This document shows positions 22,449-33,151 of a stretch of DNA of 64,000 bases, piece by piece (the stretch's first letter is position 1; each line of letters opens with the position of its first letter). Both the position numbers and the translations under genes were made by a program. Below the pieces are notes generated by a model, which was not told the origin of the DNA, made no database searches, and saw nothing but the letters and a program-made list of their open reading frames with translations. The stretch spans positions 5,518,001 through 5,582,000 of the forward strand of contig NC_063068.1 of NCBI RefSeq assembly GCF_022605165.1, written 5' to 3'. The DNA comes from Purpureocillium takamizusanense (Eukaryota; Ascomycota; Sordariomycetes; Hypocreales; Ophiocordycipitaceae).

Positions 22449-23579
22449 TAGCACCGAGGCAGCAGTCGGTCATGCTAGCACTTATGGGCAAGGGGAGGGC
22501 GTTTTTGTTCTGTGACGGGTGGTCGAGGGAGTTATATGGGTTACGTTGGTATTAGTTGGGTGGGTGAGTTAGTAGTACTTCCTCAGTTGAGAGCCTTATT
22601 AGTTGGCAAATACGTACGCCATTAATGCCGAGCGAGCCATCAGTTTGTATGGATACTGTGCCTCGTGTCCAATCGTGTATCATGGTGAGTTACGAAGTCA
22701 CGTTTGTAGTATTACCTTAGTAGTTAGTAAGTGAGTAAGTTTGTAGTTGCATGGTTCGTCGTTTGCGCCTACAAATAGTAACTTACTATGTCAGTTAGTG
22801 CCTGCCTAACTAACTACTACCTGCCCAGTCCCAGACAGAAACGATACGTACCAACTTACTAGAGAGCCCACGGACCGAGCGAGCATTCAGCCGTCCTTTT
22901 CTCACTCACTCACTCACTCGCTCGCTCGCTCGCTCGCTCCATCAATCAATCAGTCCATGGCAAATGGGGGGCTGTGCCGCAAGCCTCCATGCAAACCACC
23001 CTAGCAGTCGTAGCGCCAACGCGAACAAACACGAGGCTCAGCTGCACCGTCTCGGGCGCCATGTTGTCCAGCTTGCCCTCGCGCCCACAGGAACCTCCCA
23101 CGTGCGCTCACCCCCCCCTCGTTCAACAAGAGCAGGCTTCGGTTCGCCCACAGGCTGACTCTGTCCTGGGCAGGCGCCCGGCCAAGAACGCCTTGTTGTT
23201 GTGGTTGTTGTCGACTTTGTATCTTGACTCTTCTGTCCTTGGGCGCCGCCGTCGCCGCCCCAAGAGAACCTTGCAAGTCGACGCCTCCCACGGCATGGCG
23301 GCCAGGAGGGGGGATGGGATGCCCTGCTCGTCTGCCTGCCCTGCCCTGCCCTGCCGGCCGGCCAGCCTGCAGGATGGATGCATGCTTCGTACATGTAGCC
23401 GGGCGCGCATGCTGTCATGGCTCCGTGCCATGGCCTCTCAGCCTCCGCTCCGGCGGGTGCCATGGCTCGCCTGACCAAGACTCTTGTTCCCTTTTCTTAT
23501 AACGCCCGTGGTAGTCTCCTCGTCTGCCGACCATACCACGCCATGAGGACACAATCGTTGACCTCGTGTCGCGAGACCG
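22449..23579. other. Intergenic, 1.1 kb, TTAGTAGT-rich and CTCA/CTCG repeat
   Basis: 22490-22870 is AT-richer than the genes and crowded with GTTAGTA, TTAGTAGT and TAACTAACTA words. A CTCA/CTCG tetranucleotide run follows at 22901-22939. The remainder leads to the RBR ligase gene. No supported gene. Confidence 0.55.
22901..22939. repeat. Compound (CTCA)n(CTCG)n repeat
   Basis: About five CTCA units pass directly into about five CTCG units, a perfect tetranucleotide tract with a one-base change of unit, suggesting a point mutation spread by slippage. Confidence 0.8.
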
Positions 23580-25978
23580 ATGACGACCACAGACACCATG
23601 ACAGACCCATTTGACGACGCCAACATCTCTCGCAAGCCGACGGACTGGCCGGCGCCCAACGCCGCGGTCAACGGTTCCTCGGCAACCCCCGGCGAGTACG
23701 TCGACTACTTCGACGACCCCTTCGCCGTGCTGGAGCAGCTCCAGAACCGCTGGAGGAGCAAGGACCGCCGCGGCGAGACGGCCTGGTCCGCAGAGAACCT
23801 CCCAGACGTCGACCTGACGGACGTGGACTGGCACCGGTACGAGCCGCCGGCCTCTCTCAGCAAGACACCCAACGTCACATGCCAGATACTGCTCGACATC
23901 GTCGCGTCTTCCATCGACGTCGTCAGGGAGCGAAATGCCAGCGAGGACCGCCAGAGACAAGACGATGAAGACCGGCGCAAGGTGGCCGAGGAGGAAGCCG
24001 CTCACCGGGCTCGACACGGCAGCGACTACTCGGAGCCATATCTCCCCATCATCATACGCCCAGAGCATCCTGCGCTGCAGACGACCGTCGCCCACACGCG
24101 CTCGGTCGACTCTGCCATCGGGATGCCGCCGCCGCCGCCATCATCATCACCGCCGCCAGCACCGCTGCGGAGAGCCCCGTCTGTCGCGTCGGCCGCCTTC
24201 GCAGCCAAGGTCGAGAAGCGTCGCGGGTTCGCCCTGAAGCGGCTGTTCCACCGCAAGGCCGGAGACGGGGAGAGCAGCGCGGGCGGCGGCGCGCGGGAGG
24301 CGCTGCGGCAGCAGCTCGAGGCCGCGCTCGGCCGTCTCGACGTCGCGTCCACCGACTCGCACACGCAGAGGACGCTCCAGAAGCTGCGCAAGTCTGGCTT
24401 CTACGACGGGCTCGGCGTGGCCGCAGAGGTGTAAGTGGAAACACACGGAACCCTCGTGGCACTCCTGGTCCTACTGCATGGCTAATCGAGAGCAGCGAAT
24501 GCGTTTCATGCCTCGACGACGTGCCCCAACGGGACTGCGTCAAGCTCGTCTGCCACAGCTACTGCCGCGAGTGCTTCGTCCGTCTCATCACCGCCGCGGT
24601 GCAGAACGAGCAACAGTGGCCGCCAAAGTGCTGCCTGAACCAGATTCCGTTCCGCACGGTCCTCAAGCACATCCCCGACGGCCTGAAGAAGACGTTTCAG
24701 CAGAGGGCGTCAGAGTGGGAGGTCCCCGTGAGCGAGCGCGTGTACTGCCACCGCCCAGACTGCGCGCTCTGGGTCCAGCCGCGCAACATCACCATGGCGA
24801 AGCGCCAGGGCCGCTGCGAGCGAGGACACCTGACGTGCACAACCTGTCGGGGACGGCACCACGGGACGGGAGAGTGCCCCGAGGATCGCGACATGGACTT
24901 GACAAACGTGCTGGCCGAGGAGGAGGGGTGGAAGCGGTGCTCGAGCTGCAACGCCCTCGTCGAGCACAGGGAGGCGTGCCAGCACATGACGTGCCGGTGC
25001 GGCCACCAGTTCTGCTACGTCTGCGGGCAGCGCTGGAGGACGTGCTCGTGCACCATGGACGCGCTGCACGCACTCAAGGGGGCCGCCCAGGAGCGCCGGG
25101 AACATCGCCTGTTTAGGGAGCAGACCGAGGCGGCGGAGCTGCGGCAGATCCTCGCGCAAATCGAAATGTTTGAGCAGGAGCAGGCCAGGAGGGCCGAGCT
25201 GGAGAGGCAGGAGCAGGCGCGGCTGGCCGAGGAGCGCTGGCAGAGGCAAATCAAGGAGCGCATCCGCCAAGAGACGGTGCGTCGAAGGGAGGTCGAGCTC
25301 AAGTACGAGGAAGCGCGACACGGGCTAGACGAACTCCACGAGCTTCAGCGAGTCATGGCGAACACGCAACAGGAGGAGGAAGCGCGGGATCTGGTCAAGG
25401 ACAGCGAGGCGAAGCGGGCGGAGCTCGACATACAGCAACAAGAGCAGCGCGCAAGCGTCGAGACACTCGTGCAGTCGCGGATGGCGGCCAAGGAGAAGGC
25501 GTTCGCGCGCGAGTACGCACTGCGCGCGGCACAGGAGCGCAAGATGGAGGGCGAGTACGAGGAGCAACTGCAGGCGTTCTGGATCGGCAAGCCCGACGCG
25601 GCGGCCAAGGTGGAGGCGGCGATGCGGCCGCTGCGGCGGCGCATGGACAAGGGCCTGCGGCTGTGGCAGCAGTGGCGGGACGAGGAGCTGGCGCAGTACA
25701 GGACGCGGCTCGAGGACGAGCGGACGATCCGCGAGGAGCTCATGTACAGCGCGCGGCACCGGCTCGCGGCGCGGCTCGAGGACGTCGGGGAAGAAGCGAG
25801 GCGGCGGGCGGCGGCAGAGCGCAAGTGGCTGCGTGAGGTGGTGCTGGAGCGGGAGCGGATGCTCGGGGCGCGCGAGGTAGAGGAGATGGAGGGCGATGCC
25901 GACAGCCTGTTTGCGTTGGACGAGGAGGCGCCCGAGGGCGGTGTTGGTGCTGCTGCCGCGTCAGGGTCCGGGTCATGA
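23580..25978 (+). CDS. RBR-type E3 ubiquitin ligase with long C-terminal coiled coil
   Basis: Two exons, 23580-24430 and 24496-25978, giving 777 aa. RBR ligases accept ubiquitin from an E2 at RING1 and pass it to a catalytic Cys in RING2 before the substrate. Seen: RING1 starting at Cys286 (CVSC, then CHSYCREC), an IBR-like module around residues 368-411 (YCHRPDC, CTTC, HGTGEC), and RING2 at about 432-469 (RCSSC, EACQHMTCRCGHQFCYVCG) with the expected catalytic Cys445. The N-terminal 280 residues are disordered with an acidic WSAENLPDVDLTDVDW patch and Pro runs. From about 485 to 750 the chain is an almost unbroken charged Arg/Glu/Gln coiled coil. No transmembrane segment. Substrate unknown; this architecture is common among RBR proteins of filamentous ascomycetes. 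Confidence 0.9.
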
Positions 25979-26010
25979 TGATGGACGGGACATGATGGCG
26001 AGGAGACAAG

Positions 26011-26046
<36 letters not shown>

Positions 26047-26536
26047 TCCGTATCATGCATCGTGATTTTGAATTCTCGATGGGACCATGCAAGGGGTACG
26101 CTGAGCCGACGTGGGGACCGCCAGCTGTGACATGAACAGGCCTGAAAGCTCGCCGTGTAGTAGAGCATGGTGATGATGTTGTTGACGGAAGTGTTGTGCC
26201 GGAGGATGGATGAGAGAGAGAGAGCCTGGAAGTTTACGGGGGCTAAATACTAACTTACTGCCAAGGTAAACGTCGTCCGACTGAATGCCCAAAGCGCTAC
26301 TCAGTAGCCGCGGCGGGCTCCAGTGATTGGCTGCGCTATCATTCAACGTCCAACCACCAAAACGTCTCTCACTCAAGGACCAGAAAAAAAATAATCCAAG
26401 CTTGAACCTCTCACCATGGCGAAACCAACTCGATCAAATTCAACCCAACCTTAGAGAACTACCGAAACAACGCCTTGCGACTCACAACACTTCATTCCGC
26501 CTTGACCCAGGCAAGGTCTGAACCAGCGCAGCCGCC
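25979..26536. other. Intergenic 558 bp with (TA)17
   Basis: Tandem genes on the same strand: 3' flank of the RBR ligase gene with a TA dinucleotide tract, then promoter of dus4. No gene seen. Confidence 0.55.
26012..26045. repeat. (TA)17 microsatellite
   Basis: Perfect TA dinucleotide run 33 bp after the RBR ligase stop codon, probably in its 3' UTR or terminator region. Confidence 0.9.
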
Positions 26537-28264
26537 ATGGCGGCGCCCCCCGGGGAGGATGATGGCGATGAGTCGCCGCCCGTCGAGCCCTCCCAGTGAG
26601 TTTCCATCCCTTCCCCCTAGGCGCCGGTGGATGCCAAAAGGAGATAAAATGGGGGGCCATCCGTACATGTCCAGAACCTGACTTTGCTTGCGGCAGCCCC
26701 CTCAAGATATTCGACGCCGCCCGGAAACAGGACAGGTTCCTGTACGCCTGCGCCCCCATGGTGCGGTACAGCAAGGTACGACGATGACGCCCGCCTGCCC
26801 TACCTAGTACAGTTCCGTCGTCGTCACCATGAGTTGAACTTGTCGCTCAAAAATTGTCTATTGACTGCTTCGCAGCTCGCCTTCCGCCAGACGGTCCACC
26901 AGTACGGCGTCGACCTGTGCTGGACACCCATGATCCTCGCCAAGGAGTTTAACCGCAGCGAGTTTGCGCGCGACAGCGGTCAGTCCATCTCCCACCTCCC
27001 CTCAGTCACTTGCAGACAGACAGTCGGACGGACGGACAGACAAACGACGTGGATCATGGTGAACCAAAAGAGACTAAACCCTCCCCAAAAAAAAACAGAC
27101 CTCACCATATCGACCCGCGGCGTCCAGCCGCCCACGGTGCTCCAGTTCGGCGCCAACAAGCCCCTCGAGCTCGCCCGCGCCTCCGCGCTGGCCGCGCCCT
27201 TTGTCGGCGGCGTCGACCTCAACTGCGGCTGCCCCCAGTCGTGGGCCTGCGCCGAGACGCTCGGCGCCGCGCTCATGAACCGCCGCGAGCTGGTCCGCGA
27301 CATGGTCGTCGAGACGAGGGCCCGCCTGCGCGACGACGGCTGGGCCGTCGGCAGGGAGGCCGACGCCGACAGCCCCCGCGGCCGGAGCGTGAGCGTCAAG
27401 ATTCGCGTCCACGACGACCTGAGGTACGTGCGTAGCGTAGCGGGCGGGTTTACTCGCCTCCCCCCAGAGCCAAAAACGAAGAAGAAGAAGAAGAAGAAGA
27501 AAAGAGACGAAGATAAAAGAAAAGAAGGGGGAGAATCGGTGGGCATAATGGACACAGCATATGCTGACTATTGCCGTCACTGCCGCAGGAGGACCATGGA
27601 CTTTCTAGACACAGTCATAGGGCATCCCCAAAACCGGCTCGTCGACTGGGTCACCATCCACCCGCGCACGCGCAGCACCCCCTCCACGACCCCCATCCGC
27701 ACCGAGGCCCTCGACATCCTGACGGCCAAGTACGCCGGCACGCTGCCCATCCTCCTCTCCGGCGACGTCTTTGACCTGTCCGCGCTGCCGTTCAAGCCGT
27801 CGTCAACCACGACGACGACGCCCTCGGACCTCCCCCTTGCCACCCTCACCATCAAGGACGATCACGATCACGACCACGACGAGCAGCCCCGGCGGCAGCC
27901 AAACGGCACCCCGGCGGCAGCACCGCGCCCCAGCAACACCAACCTCGAGGGCTTCATGTCCGCGCGCGGCCTCCTCGCCAACCCGGCCCTCTTCGCCGGC
28001 CACCCCACCTGCCCCTGGGAGGCCGTCGAGACCTTCATGTCCAACGTCGCCCGCTGCCCGCTGCCCTTTAAGCTCGTCGTCCACCACGTCTCCGAGATGT
28101 GCGGCCCGGGCTTCGCCGCCGCCGCCGACAGGAACCCGCTGCTGGGCCGCAGGGACCGCGCCCGCCTCTCCGGCCTGGCCGACATGTGCGAACTCATCGA
28201 CTACCTCGACGAGAAGCTGGAGGAGCGCACGGGGCGCAAGGGCGGCCTGCGTAGGGACCTGTGA
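26537..28264 (+). CDS. tRNA-dihydrouridine synthase, Dus4 type
   Basis: Five exons, 26537-26595, 26697-26775, 26876-26978, 27099-27423 and 27589-28264, giving 413 aa. This FMN/NADPH enzyme reduces uridine to dihydrouridine in the tRNA D-loop (Dus4 in yeast acts at U20a/U20b). Seen: the APMVRYSK start of the TIM barrel, VDLCWTPMI, LTISTRGVQPPTVLQFGAN, and the active-site DLNCGCPQSWA with catalytic Cys125. Exon 5 gives the WVTIHPRTRS and PILLSGDVFD barrel strands and the ARGLLANPALFAG FMN-phosphate loop. An odd 50-residue insert rich in Thr, Asp-His repeats and Pro lies just before the last motif, likely a disordered loop. The C-terminal helical domain is present. Each join restores family motifs. 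Confidence 0.93.
27478..27511. repeat. GAA-rich tract in dus4 intron 4
   Basis: About eight GAA units followed by further purine-only sequence within the intron 27424-27588. Confidence 0.7.
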
Positions 28265-28325
28265 CTAGGGCGCCGCACTTCGCCCCCAGCTTTATAAGAA
28301 TCATGATCAGCCATATATGTATATA

Positions 28326-28348
28326 TAGAGAGAGAGAGAGAGAGAGAT
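28326..28348. repeat. (AG)n tract downstream of dus4
   Basis: A short AG dinucleotide run between the convergent dus4 and sec10 coding ends (291 bp apart). Confidence 0.8.
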
Positions 28349-28555
28349 ACCTCAGCAGCATAGACTCCAGCAATGAACTCATGATATAGATTCAAACAGC
28401 GTATGACGAGTCGCTAGCACCTACGTGCATGGTATCAACCGCTCGTTCCCTCTCGTCTGGCGTCTAATCGCCTGCAAGTACCGTACACTCCCATGACAGC
28501 GACATGCCATGCCACGTCCCTCCCCTGACTCCCGTCCGCAGAATCACCCATCGCC

Positions 28556-31184
28556 TCACAACCCCGCCAAGACGCTCTGAATACCCACGCTCCCCGAGTC
28601 GTCTCTGCGCTGCACAAACGCCCGAAAGTCCGCCTTGGACAGCTTGCCGCGCGACGACGACGATGACGGCCCCGCGCCCGCGCCCGTGCCCACAGACAGC
28701 GTGCGCGACTTCTCGCGCAGCGCCTCAGGCCCGACGATGAAGAGCGACCCAATCTCCGTCAGCAGCTCCACGGCGGCCGTCACGTCCTTGGCCAGCGGCC
28801 AGTCGCGCAGCGTCGCCGCGTACTTGGCAATGTCCTGCGTGACCATGAGCCCGCCCGTGGCGTTGACCTGGAACTTCTTGAAGTGGTCGAAGAGCAGGCC
28901 CTGCACCGCCATGGCCAGCTCGCTAAAGAACTTCTCGGCGTTGAGCCCGTCGACGGCCTGCGCCGCCTGCTTGCCCGCCCGCGCGAGGAACGTGCATATG
29001 GCCAAGCACGTCGGCGTCTGTAGCGACTCGAGCTCCGCGTCGCGCGGCCGGAAGTCCTGCTTCTTCTGGCCGCCGAGCGCCTTGGCCGTCCAGTTGGACA
29101 CAACGTCAATGGACGCCTTCACCACTGCGTTGGCCTTCTTCTCGATCGAGTCCGTGGCCATCTTCTTCTGCGCCTCCATATTCTTGCGCACCGTCGTGTT
29201 CGAGTCGGCTAGCCGGATCAGCACCACGCTGATGAAGCGCTCCATGATGGCCGCCACCGTCACCGCCGGCCGGATGCCCGGGAGGTAAGACAGGTCCGGC
29301 TCCGTCTTGGAGTTCTCCAGAACCGTCGCCTGCATGTGCGCCGCCTCGAGCGCCGTCTCGATGTACACCTTGCCCATGCTGGTGAGCAGCAGGCCCAGAA
29401 GCACGTTCATGTCCTTGGGCGTCTCGACTCGAGAGCCCAGCTCCAGCGTCCGCTGCACGCTCTCCGCCAGCCACTTAAGCATCCTCTTGGCGTTGGCGAC
29501 GCTGAGCGCACCGTCCTCCTCCGTCACCTCGATCTCGTTCTTGTTGTCCTTGTCCTTGAGGCCGGCGACGCGCAACATGATCTTCTTTTGCGTCGGCGTC
29601 AGGTCTGACGACTCGAGGCGTTCGAGGTAGGCATCCTTGGCGGTAGCGATGAACTGCGTCCCCTGTTGAGCCAAGGACGCCATAAAGCCGGTTGGTGCCT
29701 TCTTGCGGCGCGAGTGATACATGGAGAATCGGAACAACAGCGAGCCGTACATTTCCTCGAGGCTCTTCTTTTCGCGCTCAATGTACGTGTTGCCGACCAT
29801 GTACGGCACAAAGAGTTCATCAAGCTGCTGGTCCAATGCTTGCGAAATCTGCGCCGAGCACGGCTCCGGGTGCTCCGTCAGACCGTGCGTCTTTAGGTCC
29901 TCCACCAGAGACCCGATATAACTCCTGGAAGAATGCAATGACCGCAGGAAGGCAAGCGTGGATATGGTCTCGGCCTTGTCGAGGACTTTTTCCAGGCGCT
30001 GCTGAATCGACTGCTGAAAAACTCGCTGGATGAACTTGGTCAAGACCGTCTCGTAGTAGGGGAAGGCCCGCTTGATGATAAAGGACTCCTCCTGCATCAC
30101 AATCTTGACCTCGTCGATGAGGGACTGCAGGCTGGGCTCAATGCCCGGCGGGTCCGAATCGGGATCTGCCAGCGCTTCCCACATCTCCCCGTCGGCGGTG
30201 ACTTCATCGCTCATGAGCTGGTCACGATCGATGAAGAACTGGTGCTGGTTGACGAATACAGCGATGACGCTCGCCCCGCCGTTGAAATCGTAGAGGACCT
30301 TGGAGCACTCCATCATATCGTCAAAATTCTGCCGCCGGTAGCTGTTGTTGAACTGTTTGAGGAGGTCCTGTTCCAGCGTCTCGCAAAACTTCTCCAGGAT
30401 CTCGCGCGTGTTGTGTGCCCTGGCCATGGGACTGCTCGAGCCCGTATTGCGATGGCCGTTGGTCTGGCCCCAGGACGTCGGGTCGAGCTGCTGGCTGATC
30501 CTCATGAGCTGGCGCGCAATCACGGCGCACCTGACCTTGTTCTCGGCGCCGCCTTGGCGCCGTATATCTTCCAGGGACGCGAGCTGGCCGGTCTCGCTGA
30601 CCTCTGTCCAGCATTGGATCAAGAAGTTGGCGTCTTGCGCCCGCCTTCGCTTCCGGTCCAGCTCCTCAAGCTTCTCACCAATTTGCACGGCCACGTTTCC
30701 TCCGCCATCGGACCTGCCGCTGGTGTCGGGCGCGCTGGCAGACCCGGAGTTGAGCGTGACGTCGAGAGCCTCGAATGAGCTCATGGTTTCGTCGAGCTTC
30801 CGGCCGAGGGTATCGAGCGTCTGGTCATGTTGAATCTCGGCGCGGCGGACTTGTGATAATAGCTCGGACTCGCTCCCCTGGAGCTCCTCTCCGAGCAGGG
30901 CGAGCTGCGACAACGCATCTGCATAGGGGCATCAGCTTGACGTTGTCCCGGTCGCGTGAGACGGGGCAACGGGCATTGTCGGCCATACTCTCAAAGGTTC
31001 GAATCAGCGGCTTTGGGTCAAACGCCACTTGTCCCGGACCCGATCGCCGGTTGACAGGTACGGCGCTCTCGGCCAGACTGTCGACAAAGTCGCGCACGAT
31101 AAAGTCCTTGCTGGAGAAGTTGTCGAGGGTGAAGCTCGGCGCCTTGGGGAAAAGGCTCTTGGGCCCCGAGCTCGACCGATCCAT
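28556..31184 (-). CDS. Exocyst complex subunit Sec10
   Basis: Two exons, 31184-30989 and 30918-28556, with a 70-nt intron ending CTATGCAG, giving 852 aa (yeast Sec10 is 871). Sec10 is one of eight exocyst subunits that tether secretory vesicles to the plasma membrane at growing hyphal tips. Seen: the N-terminal motif FTLDNFSSKDFIVRDFVD, a helical region after the join (FENALSQLALLGEEL) with a coiled coil, the LIQCWTEVSE segment, and the long all-helical CATCHR-type body to the end, including LFEEMYGSLLFRFSMYH-like and AVTVAAIMERFI stretches. No transmembrane segments. The join at codon 66 is supported by conserved sequence on both sides. It shares its promoter with divergent nus1. Confidence 0.93.
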
Positions 31185-31975
31185 GCTGGCGAGTGGACGT
31201 GACAGCGAGCCCCCCTGGCGTCGCCTATGTGCGCATGTCAATCACCACTGTCGTCGCGGTGGCCACGGCTCTGCGCGCCGAGTGTCGTTCATCCAGCGAA
31301 CAGCAGGGCCTGTCTTGCAACGGTGCGTCGCGGTCGGTCGGTAATTGGGAGGGCGGTAGTGGTGGTGGTGGTGGTGGTGGTGGTGGTGCCGATGTCTGAG
31401 TCGCGAAGCCAGGCATTGGAATAACTACCATCCATGCCAGGTATGCTATGCCACCCGCCCGAGGAGTCGCACTCCAGCACGCCGCCCGAGGACTGGGTTG
31501 ATGGGTGGCCCCGCCACGATTGAAAGCATCCCAGCACCCCGCCAGGCGACTGCAGGCCCACAGGCACTTGGTTCACTTCCAGACAGGAGGGCCCGGTGCA
31601 ACCTCAATGCCCCAAAGCGCCAAAGCTCCAGGGCTGCTCCATGCCCGTCTGCTGCGCCACAGCTTGGCCACCCAGGCTGCACAAAGCCAAGCCTGCTTGC
31701 AACGCAACCACAACGTAAGATCCTTTGAGGCTCAGCCGTCGTCGCCTCTGTCTGGCTTCTAAGCTTCCATCTGGCTTCCTCTCGAGGGCCGCGTCGCCAC
31801 GTCCTTCGTTTCTACACATACATATGCCGCATATCCTCGCGCACGACACGCTCCATATCGTGCACCCCCCGGCCCGAAGATTCGACTCGTGCCAACACCG
31901 ACGAAACCTGCCTCTGCTCCTCCGATTCCTCCGATCAGTCACAAGCCAGCCCTCTGAGGCTGCGACACCAGCGCA
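31185..31975. promoter_or_regulatory. Bidirectional promoter region, sec10 / nus1
   Basis: 791 bp between divergent start codons, containing a (GGT) run (31359-31388) and pyrimidine-rich sequence before the nus1 ATG. No coding sequence supported. Confidence 0.45.
31359..31388. repeat. (GGT)n microsatellite in sec10/nus1 promoter
   Basis: About nine GGT/TGG units; position is 175 bp upstream of the sec10 ATG. Confidence 0.85.
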
Positions 31976-33071
31976 ATGCCGGTCAACTCTCGCGATCGCG
32001 CGGCGTATAGGGCCGATGAGGTCGAGGGGCACTCCAAGCTCAGCGACCAAGAAAAGCAGAGGATGCTCAAGGTTAGTATCTCGTCCGCCTGCAGACGCTG
32101 TGCGGAGGTCACTAACAAAGGGGACAGACAAATCTTCCCGCGCCCAGCGAGCTTCCCCTTGTCAGCCGGTCGTCGCCGTCGCCGAGGAGATCGCGCCTCG
32201 GTGTGCGGCGCTTTCTCCAGAACCAGCTCCACGTCCTCGTCTTTGCCGTCCTCCATGGCATCTTCTCGCTCTACATCCGAATCCGCCAGACCGTCAACGT
32301 TGTTTGTTATCAGGTCTCGTCGGTCCTTTACTACCACCACGCCACGCCACAATATATACGAAAGGATGTCATGGGCCTTCAGAGGCGGCCCAAGCATCTC
32401 AGCGCCATACTCAAGGCAGAGGAGAACCACCGCGCCAAAGCCGACTTGGAGAGGTTGATTGACGAGACGGCCGAGTTGGCGACCTGGTGCGCCTGCGCTG
32501 AGATTCCCATGCTCTCCGTATACGAGAAGACTGGTGCGTCATGATTCTGCTCTGCGAATCCATCTATGCGCGCCATAGCTCACAGATGACAGGAATCTTG
32601 AAGAAGCATATGCCCCGTGTCTACGAGGCCGTAATCCAGAAATTCACCTTCTACTTCGCCGGCAAGCACCCGAGCCTGTCGGTCACGTCGCCGCACAAGG
32701 ACGAATATTCGTCCCCGTCTGTTGATGACGACAGTCAAGGCCACCTGAAGCTTCATCTCATCTCGGCGCAAGATGGGCGTGAGTCCATCGTCGACCTCAC
32801 TCGCACCCTAGCTGAGATGTCGCAAAAGGGCAAGCTCTCGCCCCGAGACATCTCCATCGAGCTGGTCGACGCAGAGCTCTCCGAGGGCATCATGCCGGAG
32901 CCAGACCTCCTCATTCTTTTCAGCCCCTATGTCGAACTATCCAGCTATCCCCCTTGGCAGATTCGCTTGACCGAGATCTTCTGCCTCAAGGACAACGAGA
33001 GATTCGGATACCAAGTATTCCTGCGGGCGCTCCGCAAGTACGCTAGGGCACAGATGCGTCACGGCAAGTAA
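31976..33071 (+). CDS. Nus1, non-catalytic subunit of cis-prenyltransferase (dehydrodolichyl diphosphate synthase)
   Basis: Three exons, 31976-32071, 32128-32533 and 32593-33071, giving 326 aa. Nus1 (Nogo-B receptor family) pairs with Rer2/Srt1 to make dolichol precursors in the ER membrane, which feed N-glycosylation and GPI anchors. Seen: a hydrophobic segment near residues 60-85 (LHVLVFAVLHGIFSLYI) for membrane anchoring, the HLSAILKAEENH-type helix, EIPMLSVYEKTG, the LDLILFSPY-like end of the barrel (DLLILFSPYVELSSYPPWQIRLTEIF), and a C-terminal MRHGK end that contains the R-x-G motif needed for activity in this family. The canonical prenyltransferase catalytic Asp motif is absent, as expected. 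The coding end is only 80 bp from that of the AlkB-like gene on the other strand. Confidence 0.9.
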
Positions 33072-33151
33072 GGTCACGAGCCATTCCCTCGGCAGAGTTC
33101 TGCCGTTCGATGGCGAGGGCGGTGCTGGGAATTACCTTGTCGGGATACCCC

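Noticed and set aside
30990..31010. tRNA B-box-like GGTTCGAATC
   Set aside because: Lies inside sec10 exon 1 (antisense) with no A-box or cloverleaf partner; no tRNA was found anywhere in the window.
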